From the NCBI GenBank assembly GCA_020744425.1, contig JAGMUV010000001.1, forward strand, positions 3,844,001 to 3,908,000: DNA of 64,000 nucleotides, read 5' to 3'. Origin of the DNA: Dactylonectria macrodidyma (lineage: Eukaryota; Ascomycota; Sordariomycetes; Hypocreales; Nectriaceae). Shown piece after piece: positions 20,943-32,940 of this stretch (position 1 is its first letter; every line of letters starts with the position of its first letter). The notes under the pieces are model-generated. The model ran no database searches. It saw nothing but the letters and a program-made list of their open reading frames with translations, and was not told the origin of the DNA. Both the position numbers and the translations under genes were made by a program.

Positions 20943-22941
20943 ATGGCTGGCGATAGCACCAGCAGTTCAGGTTACGACCTGTCGAATCACCTACCTAGAT
21001 CCCGTCCTCCAGTCCCTATCGTGGACCCAGTCGGCTCTGACCACGTACGGATTCATTCTCGCTGCGGAGCATGTGGCTTCGAGTTTAATAACGGCGACAC
21101 CTTCTATGCATGTCAGAAAAACCCTTTCCCAAGTAGTAGGAGGGACTACAGCTGACCCTAATTTCCCTGCAGTTGTGTGCGCAGGGAACAATGCAGGCTG
21201 GTCAGCGCCATTCACCGGGTTTGGGGAGTATGAGTTTCCCTGTGTCTTTGCTAACGGTTCTGTCGGGTATCCCTGGCTATTTTGTCGGTCCAGTGTATGC
21301 AGACGGTGCCCGTCGTCTCCAGAAAGCAGCACGATTCATACCACATGCCTACGGCTGTTCCTTTCTCAGGCCAATACCAGAGACACTCAACGACAAAACG
21401 ACAAAATGGACTTGCTACGTCGGCTGTGGCTTGCAGCGACGTGGAGGAGTCCATGGCCTGGCTTGAACCCCCTCGAGCTAGAGCCTCATGTGCCATACCG
21501 GAGCGACAGGTATCCGTCCACCATCTTGGACGAATTGCCTCAGTTACAGACGCTGCCAGTCGAGCTTAGCTCCAAAATGTGGGAGTTTTGCAAATCAGGC
21601 CTCTTGTGGAGGTATAGCGCCGTCTTGGACATGGCGCGCGAGTTGCTTAACAGCCCGAGTCCAGAGCCAGGGCCACGGCCAATTGCTCGTGTTAGGTCAT
21701 GGTCCCGTAGAGGCGAGCTTATCGAAGAAGATGGGCCCGGTGACTCTGTTATACGCCTCACAATTGACTCACGAGGTCTCGAACGAATTGAAAGATTGGC
21801 TATATGGCCATCCGGAAGCAGTCCCGGTTTCGACGATAAGGCATTCGTCGTCGAGCCAGCCAAAGCTCTCGCCGGAGTACTCGTCGACTTCCAGGTCAGT
21901 CCCATCATCGCCACATCAGCGATGTCTCCCGTTCTAATGGCCTCCAGCTAGGCTTGGCTCACCTGCAGCTGCCTGCTAACCGAGCAACGGACTTTTACAC
22001 CTGGGATACGCCGTTTCCGCCTCTCCTTAAACACTCTCTTTTCAATGTTCCTATTCAGTATCAGCCCAGTCGCCTGCGACTGTTGAAGCTACGGGGCTGT
22101 ACGGGCATCACTTTTTTCATGTTGTTCGGTAGTACGAAGGCCATTCACGTTCACACAGCCCGTCGTCCGTCTGCGCAGAACACTTTTCTGACCCTAACGC
22201 CCCATCTACAACTGAGTGTTTCTTGGATTTATGTCCCCATAGACAGCGAGATTCTTGAATTTGGCTTCACGCTGAAACCTAGGCAAGCTCGTGGGATTCG
22301 TAGGGACCAGGCGTTCTTGGTAAGCCGCCCTTCATGACCCTTTGGACTCGCTAGCTAAGCAGTTACAGCTCCGATTGGCGGATCAGGAAGACGTTTTGAT
22401 CGGAGCACAGAATGTTCTCAACCGGGAATACGCGCTGATCAAGAAGCCAACGACGCTCATATATGACAAAACAGAATAGAGGCCTTTACTCGTTCTTGGC
22501 GCTATATCGCAAGCCGGGGATGATGAACTACGCACAGCCAACTTGGATTCCACCGCCGTCCCGCCAGCTTTGATAGGCCCTGAGCTATCCGCGGCCCGAC
22601 TTGAAGGGGTATCTGCACTCCAGATCTTTAAGATTCCTGGAACGACAAGATGCAGGGGCATGATTCTCAAGTACCAGAGTGGACAGCGGCGTGCAATGGG
22701 AGAATGCAGAGTAGGCGTCGACCCAGTCCAAGGATACACACAGCCCTTAGAGCTATGGTTCAACACTCAGCATCAAGATCAACGTACAGGCCACGGCCCA
22801 GCAGGCTTCGAAATATCTGTAGTGGATAAGTTAACCCTGTCGAAAGGAGAACAAGACCGGTCCGGCTGGACATGCCGCGAGATGAGAGGAAGGTTAGAGC
22901 TATCCGGCACGCAAGGCGCAACGGGCCTGTCAGTGCTCTAA
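20943..22941 (+). pseudogene. Conserved fungal protein of unknown function, broken by one TAG
   Basis: The model has four exons: 20943-21132, 21173-21894, 21948-22319 and 22369-22941. All introns are GT-AG (40, 53, 49 bp) and phases agree, giving 619 codons. The N-terminus has SRCGACGFEFNNGDTFYAC, a Cys-pair like that preceding a zinc-binding region. The middle has LLRRLWLAATWRSPW, PVELSSKMWEFC and LLWRYSAVLDMARELL. The third exon has FYTWDTPFPP and KAIHVHTARRPSAQNTF, and the last reads FCRGI-like CRGMILKYQSGQRRAMGECR. These blocks occur in this order in an uncharacterised Pezizomycotina family. A single TAG at 22477-22479 interrupts exon 4 between DKTE and RPLLVLGA. Otherwise the gene looks intact, so the stop is recent, an error, or bypassed. 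Confidence 0.65.
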
Positions 22942-23512
22942 GGTTAACCTTATCTGTCGCTTAGGAAGTAGGCTAGGCCTTCCTAGTCTTGAGCACAAGT
23001 TCACAATCTGTGGTGTATATACCCACCCAGCTCTCTATAGATTCTTCCTGTTGTACTGTCCTAGGTGGCCCCTATCGAACTACTACTTCGCGAAATTGCA
23101 GTGTATTAATGCATTAAGGTTAAGGTACAACGAAAAGGCAAGTCAACATGTCCATAACCATAGGTAGACCAAGAGATGGACCCGTTGCACCGATAAAGCG
23201 AAAGGTTGCAGGTAATGTTGAAAGTTCTCAATCTATGAGGAGCACAGCTCGTTAGGCATGAATTCGAGTTTGAGCATGGTGGTGGGTGTCGGTCCGGCGG
23301 ATCAGCGGGGAATCCCTTGAAGCTTGTTCCGTTCGTGTGGCTGTTTGCTCTCACCGACTGAAAAGCTCATTGATTACACGCCTTATACGGAGTACCTACC
23401 CCTCATCCACCCACTCAAGTCTTTGTTGCGCCAAAAGCTTGAACACAAATTTCAGATTGATTCAGTCCTCACAATCAGTCTTTTGCCATCATCATCGCCG
23501 GAACGACTCACC
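22942..23512. other. Intergenic, nothing recognised
   Basis: Contains the upstream region of the MYND relic. No repeats or RNA genes noted. Confidence 0.4.
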
Positions 23513-24005
23513 ATGGCCTCTACATGCACTAGCTGCAAAAAGTCGCCGCCTGGGGTCGACCTCAAGTGGTGCGCAAAATGCTCCATGACCCCGGACTGCT
23601 CTAGGGACTGCCAAAGGCAGACTGGAAGGCCCACAAGAAAGAAGATTTGTGGCAGATAAGCCGACGCCACGACATCATTTTCAGATGGGCCTACAACCCC
23701 AAATTTATCGCATCCAAAGGGGTTAGAACAAGGTGTCGCCTGCCCCTTCACTCGCCTTTGATGATGTCACTTGGCTCTATAACTAATCGGAGAAGGATGT
23801 CTATGGACTGCTTATCGACGCGTACCGCTTATGCGTGGAGGGCATGTATAATATAGAAGGCGAGGCAGACACAGATAGCATCTATAGCGGCGCTGCCGAG
23901 GGGTTGCGTGGCTTCCAGCGCTTTCTGGAGCGCGTCGTGGCTTGTTCTGGTCTGCTGCCATCTGTAGTGAGATGTCAAGAAGAAGAAAGATTGCAAGCTA
24001 CTTAG
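23513..24005 (+). pseudogene. MYND zinc-finger protein, decayed
   Basis: The ATG at 23513 (caccatggc) starts MASTCTSCKKSPPGVDLKWC, then AKCSMTPDCSRDC, the first Cys pairs of a MYND finger. The next base positions are shifted: with one base restored the line reads ADWKAHKK, the usual His-containing end of the finger. Downstream, the family's second block appears in another frame as EKDVYGLLIDAYRL and EGLRGFQRFLERV, ending at the TAG at 24003-24005. Stops and frame changes lie between (for example TGATGA at 23759-23764). MYND proteins bind proline-rich partners; this copy cannot give a full protein. Confidence 0.7.
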
Positions 24006-24614
24006 TATTATATATGGATACCATGTTAGATAGAGGTTTGCCTGCACTTCACGGAGAACTGTTACTTACAGTAGTATATGGATATTAGACTCTAGCCCAG
24101 CACATCCATGCTCAGTAAGGGACCTGCCTGAGATGAAAAATATACATTCATACATTCAATTAATAACAGGTCAAAATGGATTAATGTTTATGTAATTTAA
24201 ATTCAATAATAATTGACGTTAAGCTAATGTTAATTATTAATCCATTCAATATATTGAAATATGTTAAATGCGTCCTTACTTACATCTCAATTTCAAAGGG
24301 ACAACTAGGAAACTGAGAACCTATTAAGACTAGTCCTTCGCATTTTAAGGAGATAAAGACGCTCCCACAGAAGGAGGCTGGTGTCTTAATAGACCACTTT
24401 CAAAAAGATATCCATTTATACTTGTTACAGAACGTTAGCTGGAAATACTTGGGACAAGTCACTGCGTTATCGAGAAACTTCTATAAGAGTAAACACCACT
24501 CGTCGCGCCTGGCTATATGTATAAGATTGCGGAAGCAGTTTCTAGCAGATTCTCTTTACTAATATAACAGGTATGTAAACAGACCGCAGGAGCAGGTGGC
24601 GGGTGGGGTGGAGG
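24006..24614. other. AT-rich intergenic stretch
   Basis: AT-rich in its first half with several ATTAAT/ATTCAAT motifs; no open frames. Contains the 3' UTR of the NLR-like gene on the minus strand. Confidence 0.5.
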
Positions 24615-27600
24615 TCAAGGCGATGTTTTCAATGAAGATTTAGCACCATGCAATTTGAGCAGCCGCACGACGGCCACAGACGCGGGCCTATGCCCAGTCT
24701 CGACGGCATGCAACAGCGGCGTCCGGCCATCCTTATCAGCCGCCTCAATTTGCGCGCCCCGGTCGAGCAGTAGCTGTACGATGGCCTCAGATGCAGACAT
24801 GTACCCGTTCGTCGCAACATGCGACAACGGCGTCCGGCCGTCCTTGTCGGCCGCCTCGATCTGTGCGCCCCGGTCAAGTAGCAGCCGCACGATGGCCTCA
24901 GACCCGAACATGTTCGCAGCGGCATGCGATAGCGGCGTCTGGCCATCCTTGTCGGCCGCCTCAATTTGCGCGCCCCGGTCGAGCAGTAGCTGTACGATGG
25001 CCTCAGATGCAGACATGTGCCCGTTCTTAACAGTATATAATAGTGGTGTCCGGCCGTCTTTATCGGCTGCCTCGATCTGCGCGCCTCGGTCGAGTAATAG
25101 CCGCACGACGGCCTCAGACCCGAACCTGTTTGCAGTGGCATGTAATAGCGGCGTCCGGCCATCCTTGTCAGCCGCCTCAATTTGCGCGCCCCGGTCGAGC
25201 AGCAGCCGCGTGACAGCCCCGGACCCGAGGTCGGCATGCGATAGCGGCGTCCGGCCATTTCTATCAGCCGCCTCAATTTGCGCGCCCCAGTCGAGCAGTA
25301 GCCGCACGACGGCCTCGTGCCCGTTCGCGGCGGCATACGACAGCGGTGTCCGGCCGTCCTTGCCGGCCGCCTCGATCTGTGCGCCTCGGTCGAGCAGCAG
25401 CCGCACGACAGCCTCATACCCGTTCTTAACAGTATGTAATAGCGGTGTCTGGCCGTCCTTATCAGCCGCCTCGATCTGCGCGCCCCGGTCGAGTAATAGC
25501 CGCACGACGGCCGCAGACCCGGACCTGTTTGCAGTGGCATGTAATAGCGGCGTCCGGCCATTTCTATCAGCCGCCTCAATTTGCGCGCCCCGGTCAAGTA
25601 GCAGCCGCACGATAGCCTCAGACCCGAACCTGTTCGCAGCGGCATGCGATAGCAGCGTCCGGCCATCCTTATCAGCTGCCTCAATTTGCACGCCCCGGTC
25701 GAGCAGCAGCCGCATGACGGCCTCATGCCCGTTCGCGGCGGCATACGACAGCGGTGTCCGGCCGTCCTTGTCGGCCACCTCAATTTGCGCGCCCCGGTCG
25801 AGCAGTAGCTGTACGATGGCCTCAGATGCAGACATGTGCCCTTTCTTAATAGTATATAACAGCGGTGTCTGGCCGTCTTTATCGGCTGCCTCGATCTGCG
25901 CGCCCCGGTCGAGCAGCAGCCGCACGACGGCCTCGTGCCCGTTCTCGATGGCATATGATAGCGGTGTCCGTCCTGCCTTGTCCTTTGACTCGACATCGGC
26001 GTTATACTTGCCCGAAGCGAGGATAAAAGCAAGGATAATCTCGTCGCCACCCGCTGCTAGATATGAGAGGGGGCTTCGTTGTCGTGAAAACTTGAAGTCG
26101 CGTCCAAAATGAGCTTGTTTCTTTCCGTCCTGGTAATATTGTTCACACAGGCTGTGAAGTGGAGACGTTACGGGCTCGGCTTCCGCCTGGGCTTTCAAAA
26201 GTGTCCAGACCGCTTCGCGACTGCCCGTAGCTAGCGCGGCAAAAATTGGCGGGCCATAACGCTCGCCTTCTACTTGGAAGCAGGATAGGTTGCTCGAGTG
26301 GCTTCCAATGAGGCTCGCCAGGTTATGCTCCGCTAATATATATAAGAGACTTGCTTCAGGAGTATGTCGGCGCACTTCATGTCTTTCAAATAGATTGTCG
26401 TGCTTAATCCAGTCAGCAACCTGAAAGGTCTGGAGAAAACTCGTCTGGTTGACGCCGCCCACTCCTGCTGCGTCTGCATGATACAGGACATTCCGTACAG
26501 CATACTCTAAGAACGGAAACGCTGTATCTGCCGATTGGCGGGCTTCTGCGGCTCGCTGGGATGATGCTTTCGGGAGTGAGACGCTAATATTCAGATCAGC
26601 GATACCGATACTCATGTAGCCGAGACAACACTGCTTTAGTCGCTCGTGGCTTTCTCCTTGGAAGTTCCCTCCGAGGTCAGACCAAATTTCCTTGAGTCCA
26701 TTTTCTTTGAGAAGGAAGTCCCTGACTGACTCGTGGATGAATTGAACCGTCGGGTATTTTTTAGACCTGGTGACTTCGGCAAGCCCTTTGGAGGAACTGA
26801 GGATAAATTTTTTGATATCGGCTTCTTCAATTTCGTCGGGATTCCAATCGGATATAGCCTTAGGGTCAACGCCGGAGAGGACGGCGAAGTACAACTGCTC
26901 CGGCTTCAACGGCTGCCTTGCGAAGAGCACCCACTGAATACACAGAAGTAGTTCACCTCTGTTGTGGTGATCGCGTGTCAAAATATCGCGGAACAGCTCG
27001 TGCAGGTCCCCAGGGATATCTCGGAGTTTTTGTCGAAGCGTATGCTTGCGGCCATGGTCATACTCCCGTTGCAGAATCCCTACCACCAGGACAATCCACA
27101 TAAAGACCCCAGATGCCTTTTCTTTAAGATCGACACGGATCTGCTCGGCGAGCTTACCATGTCCAATCTTCAGCTCGCTGTCTAGGTAGCTGACTAAATC
27201 CTGGCTATGTCCCTCTTGTCCTTCGAGAACCAGGTTGAGTCCTTTCGAAATCGTGATGTGAGGGTAGTGTCTGCTTGAAAAGCAGACTTGGAATGCAATG
27301 CCAGCTGGAGTAGTCAGTTCGCCCACGTGTTCGAAAAACGATATCATATCCCTGATCTGATGCTCGTCGCACTCATCTAAAGCATCAATGAAACATACTA
27401 GTGAGGACTTTCCAAGACCCAGCACAGCTTGTTCAAAGAGTACTTTCAGTGACTCGACGCTCCACTGCCGGGGGCCACTATTCCCTGTTACTAATCCAAG
27501 AGAATCGAAGACACCCTGAAGTTCTGGAAGTCGTTCAAGAAGCTGTAGTAACAGTGATCGATACATCCCGATTGTAGACTTCTCCAGGTTGTCTCCTCGC

Positions 27601-29127
27601 GCATTGAAAAAGAAAGCGATGATGACCCTGTGCTTCATCTTCGTCCGGGCATTGTTGAGAGCGAACTTCATTATCGTCGATTTCCCAGCCCCAGGCTTTC
27701 CTTTGATCCACAAGAAACCGTGATGGACGCCGAGCTTGCTGGGGTCAAGCCAGTCGAGATACTCGGATTTTCCCAGCAGCCATGTACATGTCTTGGTATG
27801 TGCTTTCTTGATGTTCTCGTGGCGAGCATCGATTTGGTTAAATCGCAACGAGTCCAGCAGCGCTCGTTTCTGTTCTTCATCTAGTGATCTTGGTGCTTCA
27901 CAGAAATTTAGCTTCAGTATATTCTCGCAGAAGCTATAAGTTAATGCTCCTTACCGGCTTGAACTCCATGAGGGAAGGCTTGCAAACCTCGGTTATGATC
28001 TTCATAAAGGCGCCTCTTGGGTCTACCATCTGTGACACAGAGAGGATGCTCGTCGAGATTGCGCTTAGGTCTGCCGTCCACGCCTATTTCCCACGGCATC
28101 ACCGAGGTAATAAGTCAGCTCAAGACCATTTGTGTAAGCGAAACAATTGTAATGCGTACTGACTATTCTGTATGGTCAGTCCTTCTCTTCGTATGGCGCT
28201 CTTGGGTGAAATCTCGGCTAAGACGGCCTTGGCGTAAGCGGCAGCCATTGCAGCAGCATACGGCTGCCATTCCTTATTCTTATGTTGGTCTCCATAGTCG
28301 CAGGCCCCTCGAATGACGCCCACGGGAATGCGGTTCATAGTCCCAGCCGCCTCCATCTCAAGGCCGATGATATTGTACTTATCTCTCAGCTCATTCCGTT
28401 TCCGGGCATTCTTCATCAGCTTTTCTCCTGAACCTATGGGTCCGTACCACACTCGAGTCCTCTTGGAATCTGGCCGTCGTTCTCGTTCTACCAGGCGCTC
28501 TGTCCCGCCGTCGTCAACTTGGTAGAGTACATCTTTCTCTTGTCCGGGGTCGATGAATGTGCCGTTAAGGTGTTCTTTGTCTTTGATATGCCTGTAATAC
28601 GGTAAAAACGTTTCTGCATCGTTCGGCGCCTTAAGTTTGATGCTGCCGATGGCTGATCGGACAACTGTTTCCGTAGTGGCCAATATGTGACCGAGGTGCA
28701 AGAGCTGAAAACCATCTTGGTCTGTCTCCTTGCCTAGGTCATAGGCTATAAGCCCCGCACTCTTGCCCTCGGGCACGCCCACGAGGACATCGCCAAGACG
28801 GATATCCAGTGGCGGATTTCGCGAGAGGTTGGGGAGTCCAGCCGCAACACCAACCAGCAAGCCGAACCAGAGATTCGGGAAAAACCTCTTCACCTGGCTG
28901 GCGAGGGCGGCGGCCGAGCCGGTGCCATATTCTTGACCGGCCGGTAGGGTTGCAATGACGATATTGTGCCCGCATACATCGCCAGCTTGGAAGACATAGT
29001 CATCACCGCGGCCGATCGGAAACCTGCCCCGGTGCTGATTATCCAACAAGTGTAGGGCAGCCCGTGCCTCGATCTCCAGCGGGGCGAGCCATGCGACAGT
29101 ATAGAGCTCGGGATCCAACTCGGTCAT
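24615..29127 (-). CDS. NLR-like protein: PNP-NACHT-ankyrin (three-exon model, 1458 aa)
   Basis: Fungal NLRs act as cytosolic non-self sensors; ankyrin repeats detect a ligand, NACHT oligomerises, and the N-terminal domain signals. Exon model: 29127-28164, 28070-27955, 27911-24615, all GT-AG and in frame. The PNP_UDP domain has YTVAWLAPLEIEARAAL, FGLLVGVAAGLP, DIRLGDVLVG and GLEMEAAGTMN. The linker reads LSVSQMVDPRGAF. NACHT follows with Walker A GKPGAGKST (about residue 435) and Walker B LVCFIDALDECDE (about 540). After a helical region come 13 nearly identical ankyrin repeats from about residue 1003 to the end. Internal splice junctions (93- and 43-nt introns) are inferred and less certain than the domains. 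No inactivating lesion seen. It is the intact relative of the broken PNP at 13331-14345. Confidence 0.85.
24640..25990 (-). repeat. Coding tandem repeat: 13 near-identical ankyrin units
   Basis: Thirteen units start with K/RxGxTPL and end LLLDRGAQIEAAD. Unit length alternates because the loop between the helices is short (NGHEAVV), medium (NRFGSEAIV) or long (NGHMSASEAIV). Near identity at DNA level on both synonymous and replacement sites points to recent unequal exchange or conversion. Confidence 0.9.
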
Positions 29128-29425
29128 TGAGCCAAATGATCAGGAACCTGGAGGAAGGTGTATAGACCAGGTTGAGACTCGATGACGGCAGCCGAGTTCT
29201 GGTCCTAACGGTGCTTCACAGAACCGTCCCGTAGCGCTCTGCAAATTCGATAAATGCAAGTATGGCTTTGACCCCCTCGATAGAAGCGATACGAGGAAGT
29301 GTAGGAAATGAGCGTAAGATTCAAAATCTCTTCATCTTAAGGGGTAACTGAGCGAAATGGCAAATGCGGGGTCGCGAGGAAAGAGGAAGTGCGTGGAGAC
29401 CACCTGAACTCATGAGCCCATATTA

Positions 29426-29680
29426 TCCCTTAGGGTGCCGTAAGGCAACACTTGACCCATAGTCCCCATGGAGGGCCGGGAGATCAACGGTACGCTGGTT
29501 GACTTTGAAATGCTGCGTGGCTGTAGGAAGTGTTATGTACTATCATGTAGATCCCAAATAGCAGTGACTTCCGGCACCAAATAAAATAGGTGGGACCTAA
29601 TGTACCTCGTTTTTTTTAACTCTTGGTTGGTTTGAATCCCTGTTACTAGCGTAAGTGTTGCCTTACGGCAACCTAAGGGA
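29426..29680. mobile_element. MITE of 255 bp with TCCCTTAGG terminal inverted repeats and TA target sites
   Basis: Bases 29424-29453 and 29653-29682 are inverted copies matching at 29 of 30 positions (one G/T difference). Taking the TA on each side as target duplication leaves ends TCCCTTAGG...CCTAAGGGA, the layout of Tc1/mariner-type MITEs. The TIR contains an inner near-palindrome (TGCCGTAAGGCA). There is no open frame inside. It sits about 300 bp upstream of the NLR-like gene's start, in its promoter region. Confidence 0.8.
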
Positions 29681-30274
29681 TAACCAATGCCCCTGGGACT
29701 GCCGCCTTCCCGCCTAGCAAAATGTTTTAAGACTGTAGCACTGCCCCAAAGGAAGAGGTTAGAGAGCCCTGTGTGTCACCACGTACCTCAACTTAGTCTC
29801 GTCGGAGTGCTTGTGCCTAAGTGATGGAATGTCAATCGTGCGAAATCGACAGTGAAAATGCGAGCTTAAGCGGAGTCACGTAGAAGGGATTGGCAGCTGC
29901 AGTAACAGGACAACGAGTTCTATGTCCCAGTTAGATCCTGAGGAAAATGTGTTTGATGCTCCTGTGGCCGAGCCAATCGCGCGACCCGGCGAGCTCTGCC
30001 GGAGCTGGCTTAAGTGCCTCCTCACCTCTTCAGGCTGAGCCAGGCATCCACGCAGGTGCCAGTGGCTATGGCGCAGTGTGGCTTAAAAACTGTAGCGCGC
30101 TATTGTGGTGAAGTTTAGGTGGTGAAGGCAGCTCGTACGGACCGTTTAGTGGCTCGAGCTTACGAAGGAGGGCGCGAAAGAAAGAACCTTTCGTTCCTCA
30201 AGGTAAAGTGAAAGAAAGAGCCTGACACAAGCACTTGTCTTGTGAAAAAAGAACGACGCTGACAAGCACTCCCT
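29681..30274. other. Intergenic with a dispersed-repeat copy
   Basis: No gene. Holds the 30065-30230 repeat relative near the 3' end of the membrane-protein gene. Confidence 0.4.
30065..30230. repeat. Dispersed repeat, relative of 47440-47660
   Basis: Shares with 47440-47660 the ordered blocks gtggtgaag/gtagtgaag, GCTCGTACGGA/GTTCGCACGGA, TTTAGTGGCTCGAGCTTA/TTTGGTGGCCCGAGCTTA, GAAAGAACCTTTCG and TTCCTCAAGG. It begins with tgtggcttaaaaactgtagcgcg, which resembles the copy at 711-835. Confidence 0.55.
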
Positions 30275-31945
30275 TTAACCTATCATAGGTCTGAGCTGTA
30301 TGTCCTGGTTCTCCCTTCTTTGGTCCATTCCCCCTTCACCTTCCCCTTCAGCTAGGGGCTCATCGTCCTGTAAAAACACCTTCCTAGCCTCCCGGAAAAC
30401 GTATAAAAGCCCAGCACAGAAAAGAATTTGCATCCCAAGAAACCCAAATAAGATGCCCGGATACATTCCATGAAGCCTCTTTTGGACAACCCCCCAGGTG
30501 ACCGAGGCGGGATAGACGCCGCATTCGCCGCCGTCCTTGCATTGTCGGTAGCACCTGGGGCGATTCAGAATCCCGGTCTGGGTACTGAAGATGATGAATG
30601 CAAACAAGAGCATAGATAAGGCATCCATCGTCCCCGTCACATACATTTTCATGGGGGTCGACGGAGCGCCCAGTCGATTTACAAGCAGCTGCACCGCGTA
30701 TTTCACCACGTAGATCGACACCATAATCAACTTAATAACCGTGCGGCAGTTGAGCCCTTGGGGGGGGACCGCGGCTGCCAGCCATATCGCACCAGCGGAC
30801 CCGGTGGTGACGATGAGAAACGCCACAACGTCGAGAACCCGTCGCCACAATGTGGAAGGGGCGTTGTGTTGTAGTGGGAGCCTTGCGTATTGCCGATCTG
30901 GCCTCCAGTTAGGAACTGCCCCGTTACTGATCTGTCGGTCAGGATCCCTCTGAGCCCAGTCGGTTTGCATATTGTCTATGACACGGCCTGTCCCTTGACC
31001 ACGAAGGCGCTCTTCAAATTGCTCGAGAAACCGCCGAACCGTATGGGGTGACTGCTGCACGCTGATTATGGAGGCGAGGAGGACGTTGGGGACGATATGT
31101 ACCATAGTCATAGATGAGGAGAGACTCCAGATGTCTATGTGCTGGTTGGTCACATCGAAAGTTTCGGCGTCAAGATAGACGTACTTGAGCACGACAGCCA
31201 TAGAAAAGCCGAAGATAGCTACTCCCACTGCCCAGAAGTTAGAACCACAGTCCGCGGCAAGGGCTAGCGCTGCGGCTTCGAAGGTAGCCGGGTGGGCTGC
31301 TTCGCAACTGCGACAATTTAGTACTAGACCATCTGGTCACGAGGACAATGGAATCTGGTAGGAGATGGATTACCTTATCAAATCCTCGATCTTTTTTGGA
31401 TGGCCATTTGAGGCGTATGACAGGTACACCAAAGCGATGAGTTTGCATCGCCTCTCGACCCCTTCCTCTTCCTCGACTTCACGTGCCTCTATAGGCTCGG
31501 CTTCGGCTTCCGCTCTCTCCCTTTCCCTTTGAACCATAATCTCCTTCGTCCTTTGGAGGACAACCATGCAGGTCGCCAACGTAAAGAGATAACCGCTCAT
31601 CGAGTCAATAGGGTCCCCAATAAGGTGCAGAACCGAAAAAACCTGCGTCCACCAGCCAAGAATGATCTGGGGACGGGGAAGCTGGGAGATCAGCTGCAAC
31701 AGAGGCAGTTTGAAATCGATCAGCCGGCTGAAGATGATAGCCGCCGCATAGGGCGACCAGCGGCCGAGACTCTCAGCAAAGAAGGAGTTCTCGCCTTGGA
31801 AGAGTTTATCGGCAACGGCATCCCTTACTCCGATACCATCCACAAGATCGTGGGGACAGGTCTCGCCGAGGTTCCCGATTAGGTCGATAAGAGCGGCGGT
31901 GCTGAAGTGAGGCAGCGGAGTGTGGGTATAATTGCTGCAGGCCAT
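30275..31945 (-). CDS. Polytopic membrane protein, fungal, unknown function (two exons)
   Basis: Exons 31945-31374 and 31307-30275 join in frame across a 66-bp GT-AG intron (1605 nt, 534 aa). The N-terminal part reads MACSNYTHTPLPHFSTAALI, then CPHDLVDGIGVRDAVADKL, and resembles uncharacterised fungal integral membrane proteins. Hydrophobic segments include PYAAAIIFSRLI, MSGYLFTLATCMVVL, FWAVGVAIFGFSMAVVL, IVPNVLLASIISV, VLDVVAFLIVTTGSAGAIWL, VIKLIMVSIYVVKYAVQLL, MDALSMLLFAFIIF and GILFGFLGMQILFCAGLLYVF. An acidic Glu-rich loop separates the first membrane part from the second. The C-terminus is hydrophilic. No lesion seen; the role is unknown. Confidence 0.78.
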
Positions 31946-32940
31946 TTTGGTGACTGGAGTGTGAGGCTTGATCGAGTCGTCGATAGTGATTCAGCGCTCC
32001 ATCGAGGAAGAGAGTATAATTCGGCCTTAATTTGAGATCTCAGTGTAGGGCGATTTGGTCCGAGATTCATGAAGGTGCAAGTCAATGTGTCGTTCTCAGC
32101 GCTGGCGATAAGGCTCTCTTATGTCCCGTATCCTGTACCGAATCTCGAGTAAATAGAATTGAGGCACAGCAAAGATTTCAGCCCGAAGGCATAGTCCCCA
32201 ACAAATCCAAAGGAAAAATCGCTATTGCTTGAACAATATGCAGTTGTCTACTAGCCAGATTTGTAATAACACAAACGCCATGGCTCGGACTATTGGTGAT
32301 ATATCTCAGCCGCTCCAAATTCGGCAAGATAAGAAAATGATAAGGCTGAATCAGTCCATATAGTGAGAAGTAGTGGCTAGAAATCAGTCACAAGGCCATA
32401 GCCAAGTTGCATTTTCTTCTCAGCAGGTGGTGGCTTGGTCAAATTTCTGCAGGTAACTCAGCCTCCATGCTGTGTTGTACTTGGTCTAGAATAATAACCG
32501 TACTCGATAGTAATATTTAGCTGCTCCTGGCACTAACAAACAGTAATACCTAGCACACAAGGGTGCTAAAAAAAAAAGCTTAAATATTAACATGGTGTTA
32601 AATTGGCTCATTTATAATCATATTTATTTACAGGAGCCCGCGCAAGCGTCTTATACCACATCAGAAAGGGACGAAGATCACGCACGTGAATGATCTCAGC
32701 TCCCTGAGTCGGGCACGGCTACGCCATGCGATTTGATATTTGGAGTTAGCCGCCCTGACTCGAAGTGAACCACGTTTTCAATTTCGAACTGATGCCGGCC
32801 CGGTATATCTGATGCGGCGATGGTCACGCTCCGCTCTTTGCGCTTGGTCGCGCCGACCCCGAGCGGGGACTGAGAACGGATGCAGCGAGGCCGCTCAGGG
32901 ATTGAGCGACAGGCGGAACTGGCGATGCTCCTAACGTGGA
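31946..32940. other. Intergenic, AT-rich in the middle
   Basis: No supported gene. An AT-rich block with an A10 run lies near 32568-32640, followed by a GC-rich stretch from 32700. An open frame at 32740-32934 has no recognisable domain. Confidence 0.4.

Noticed and set aside
24655..26112. 485-codon plus-strand open frame opposite the ankyrin repeats
   Set aside because: It is the antisense shadow of the tandem ankyrin units; its own repeats simply mirror theirs and it has no domain.
32740..32934. GC-rich open frame of 64 codons
   Set aside because: No recognisable domain, no neighbours in frame, and composition typical of chance frames in GC-rich DNA.
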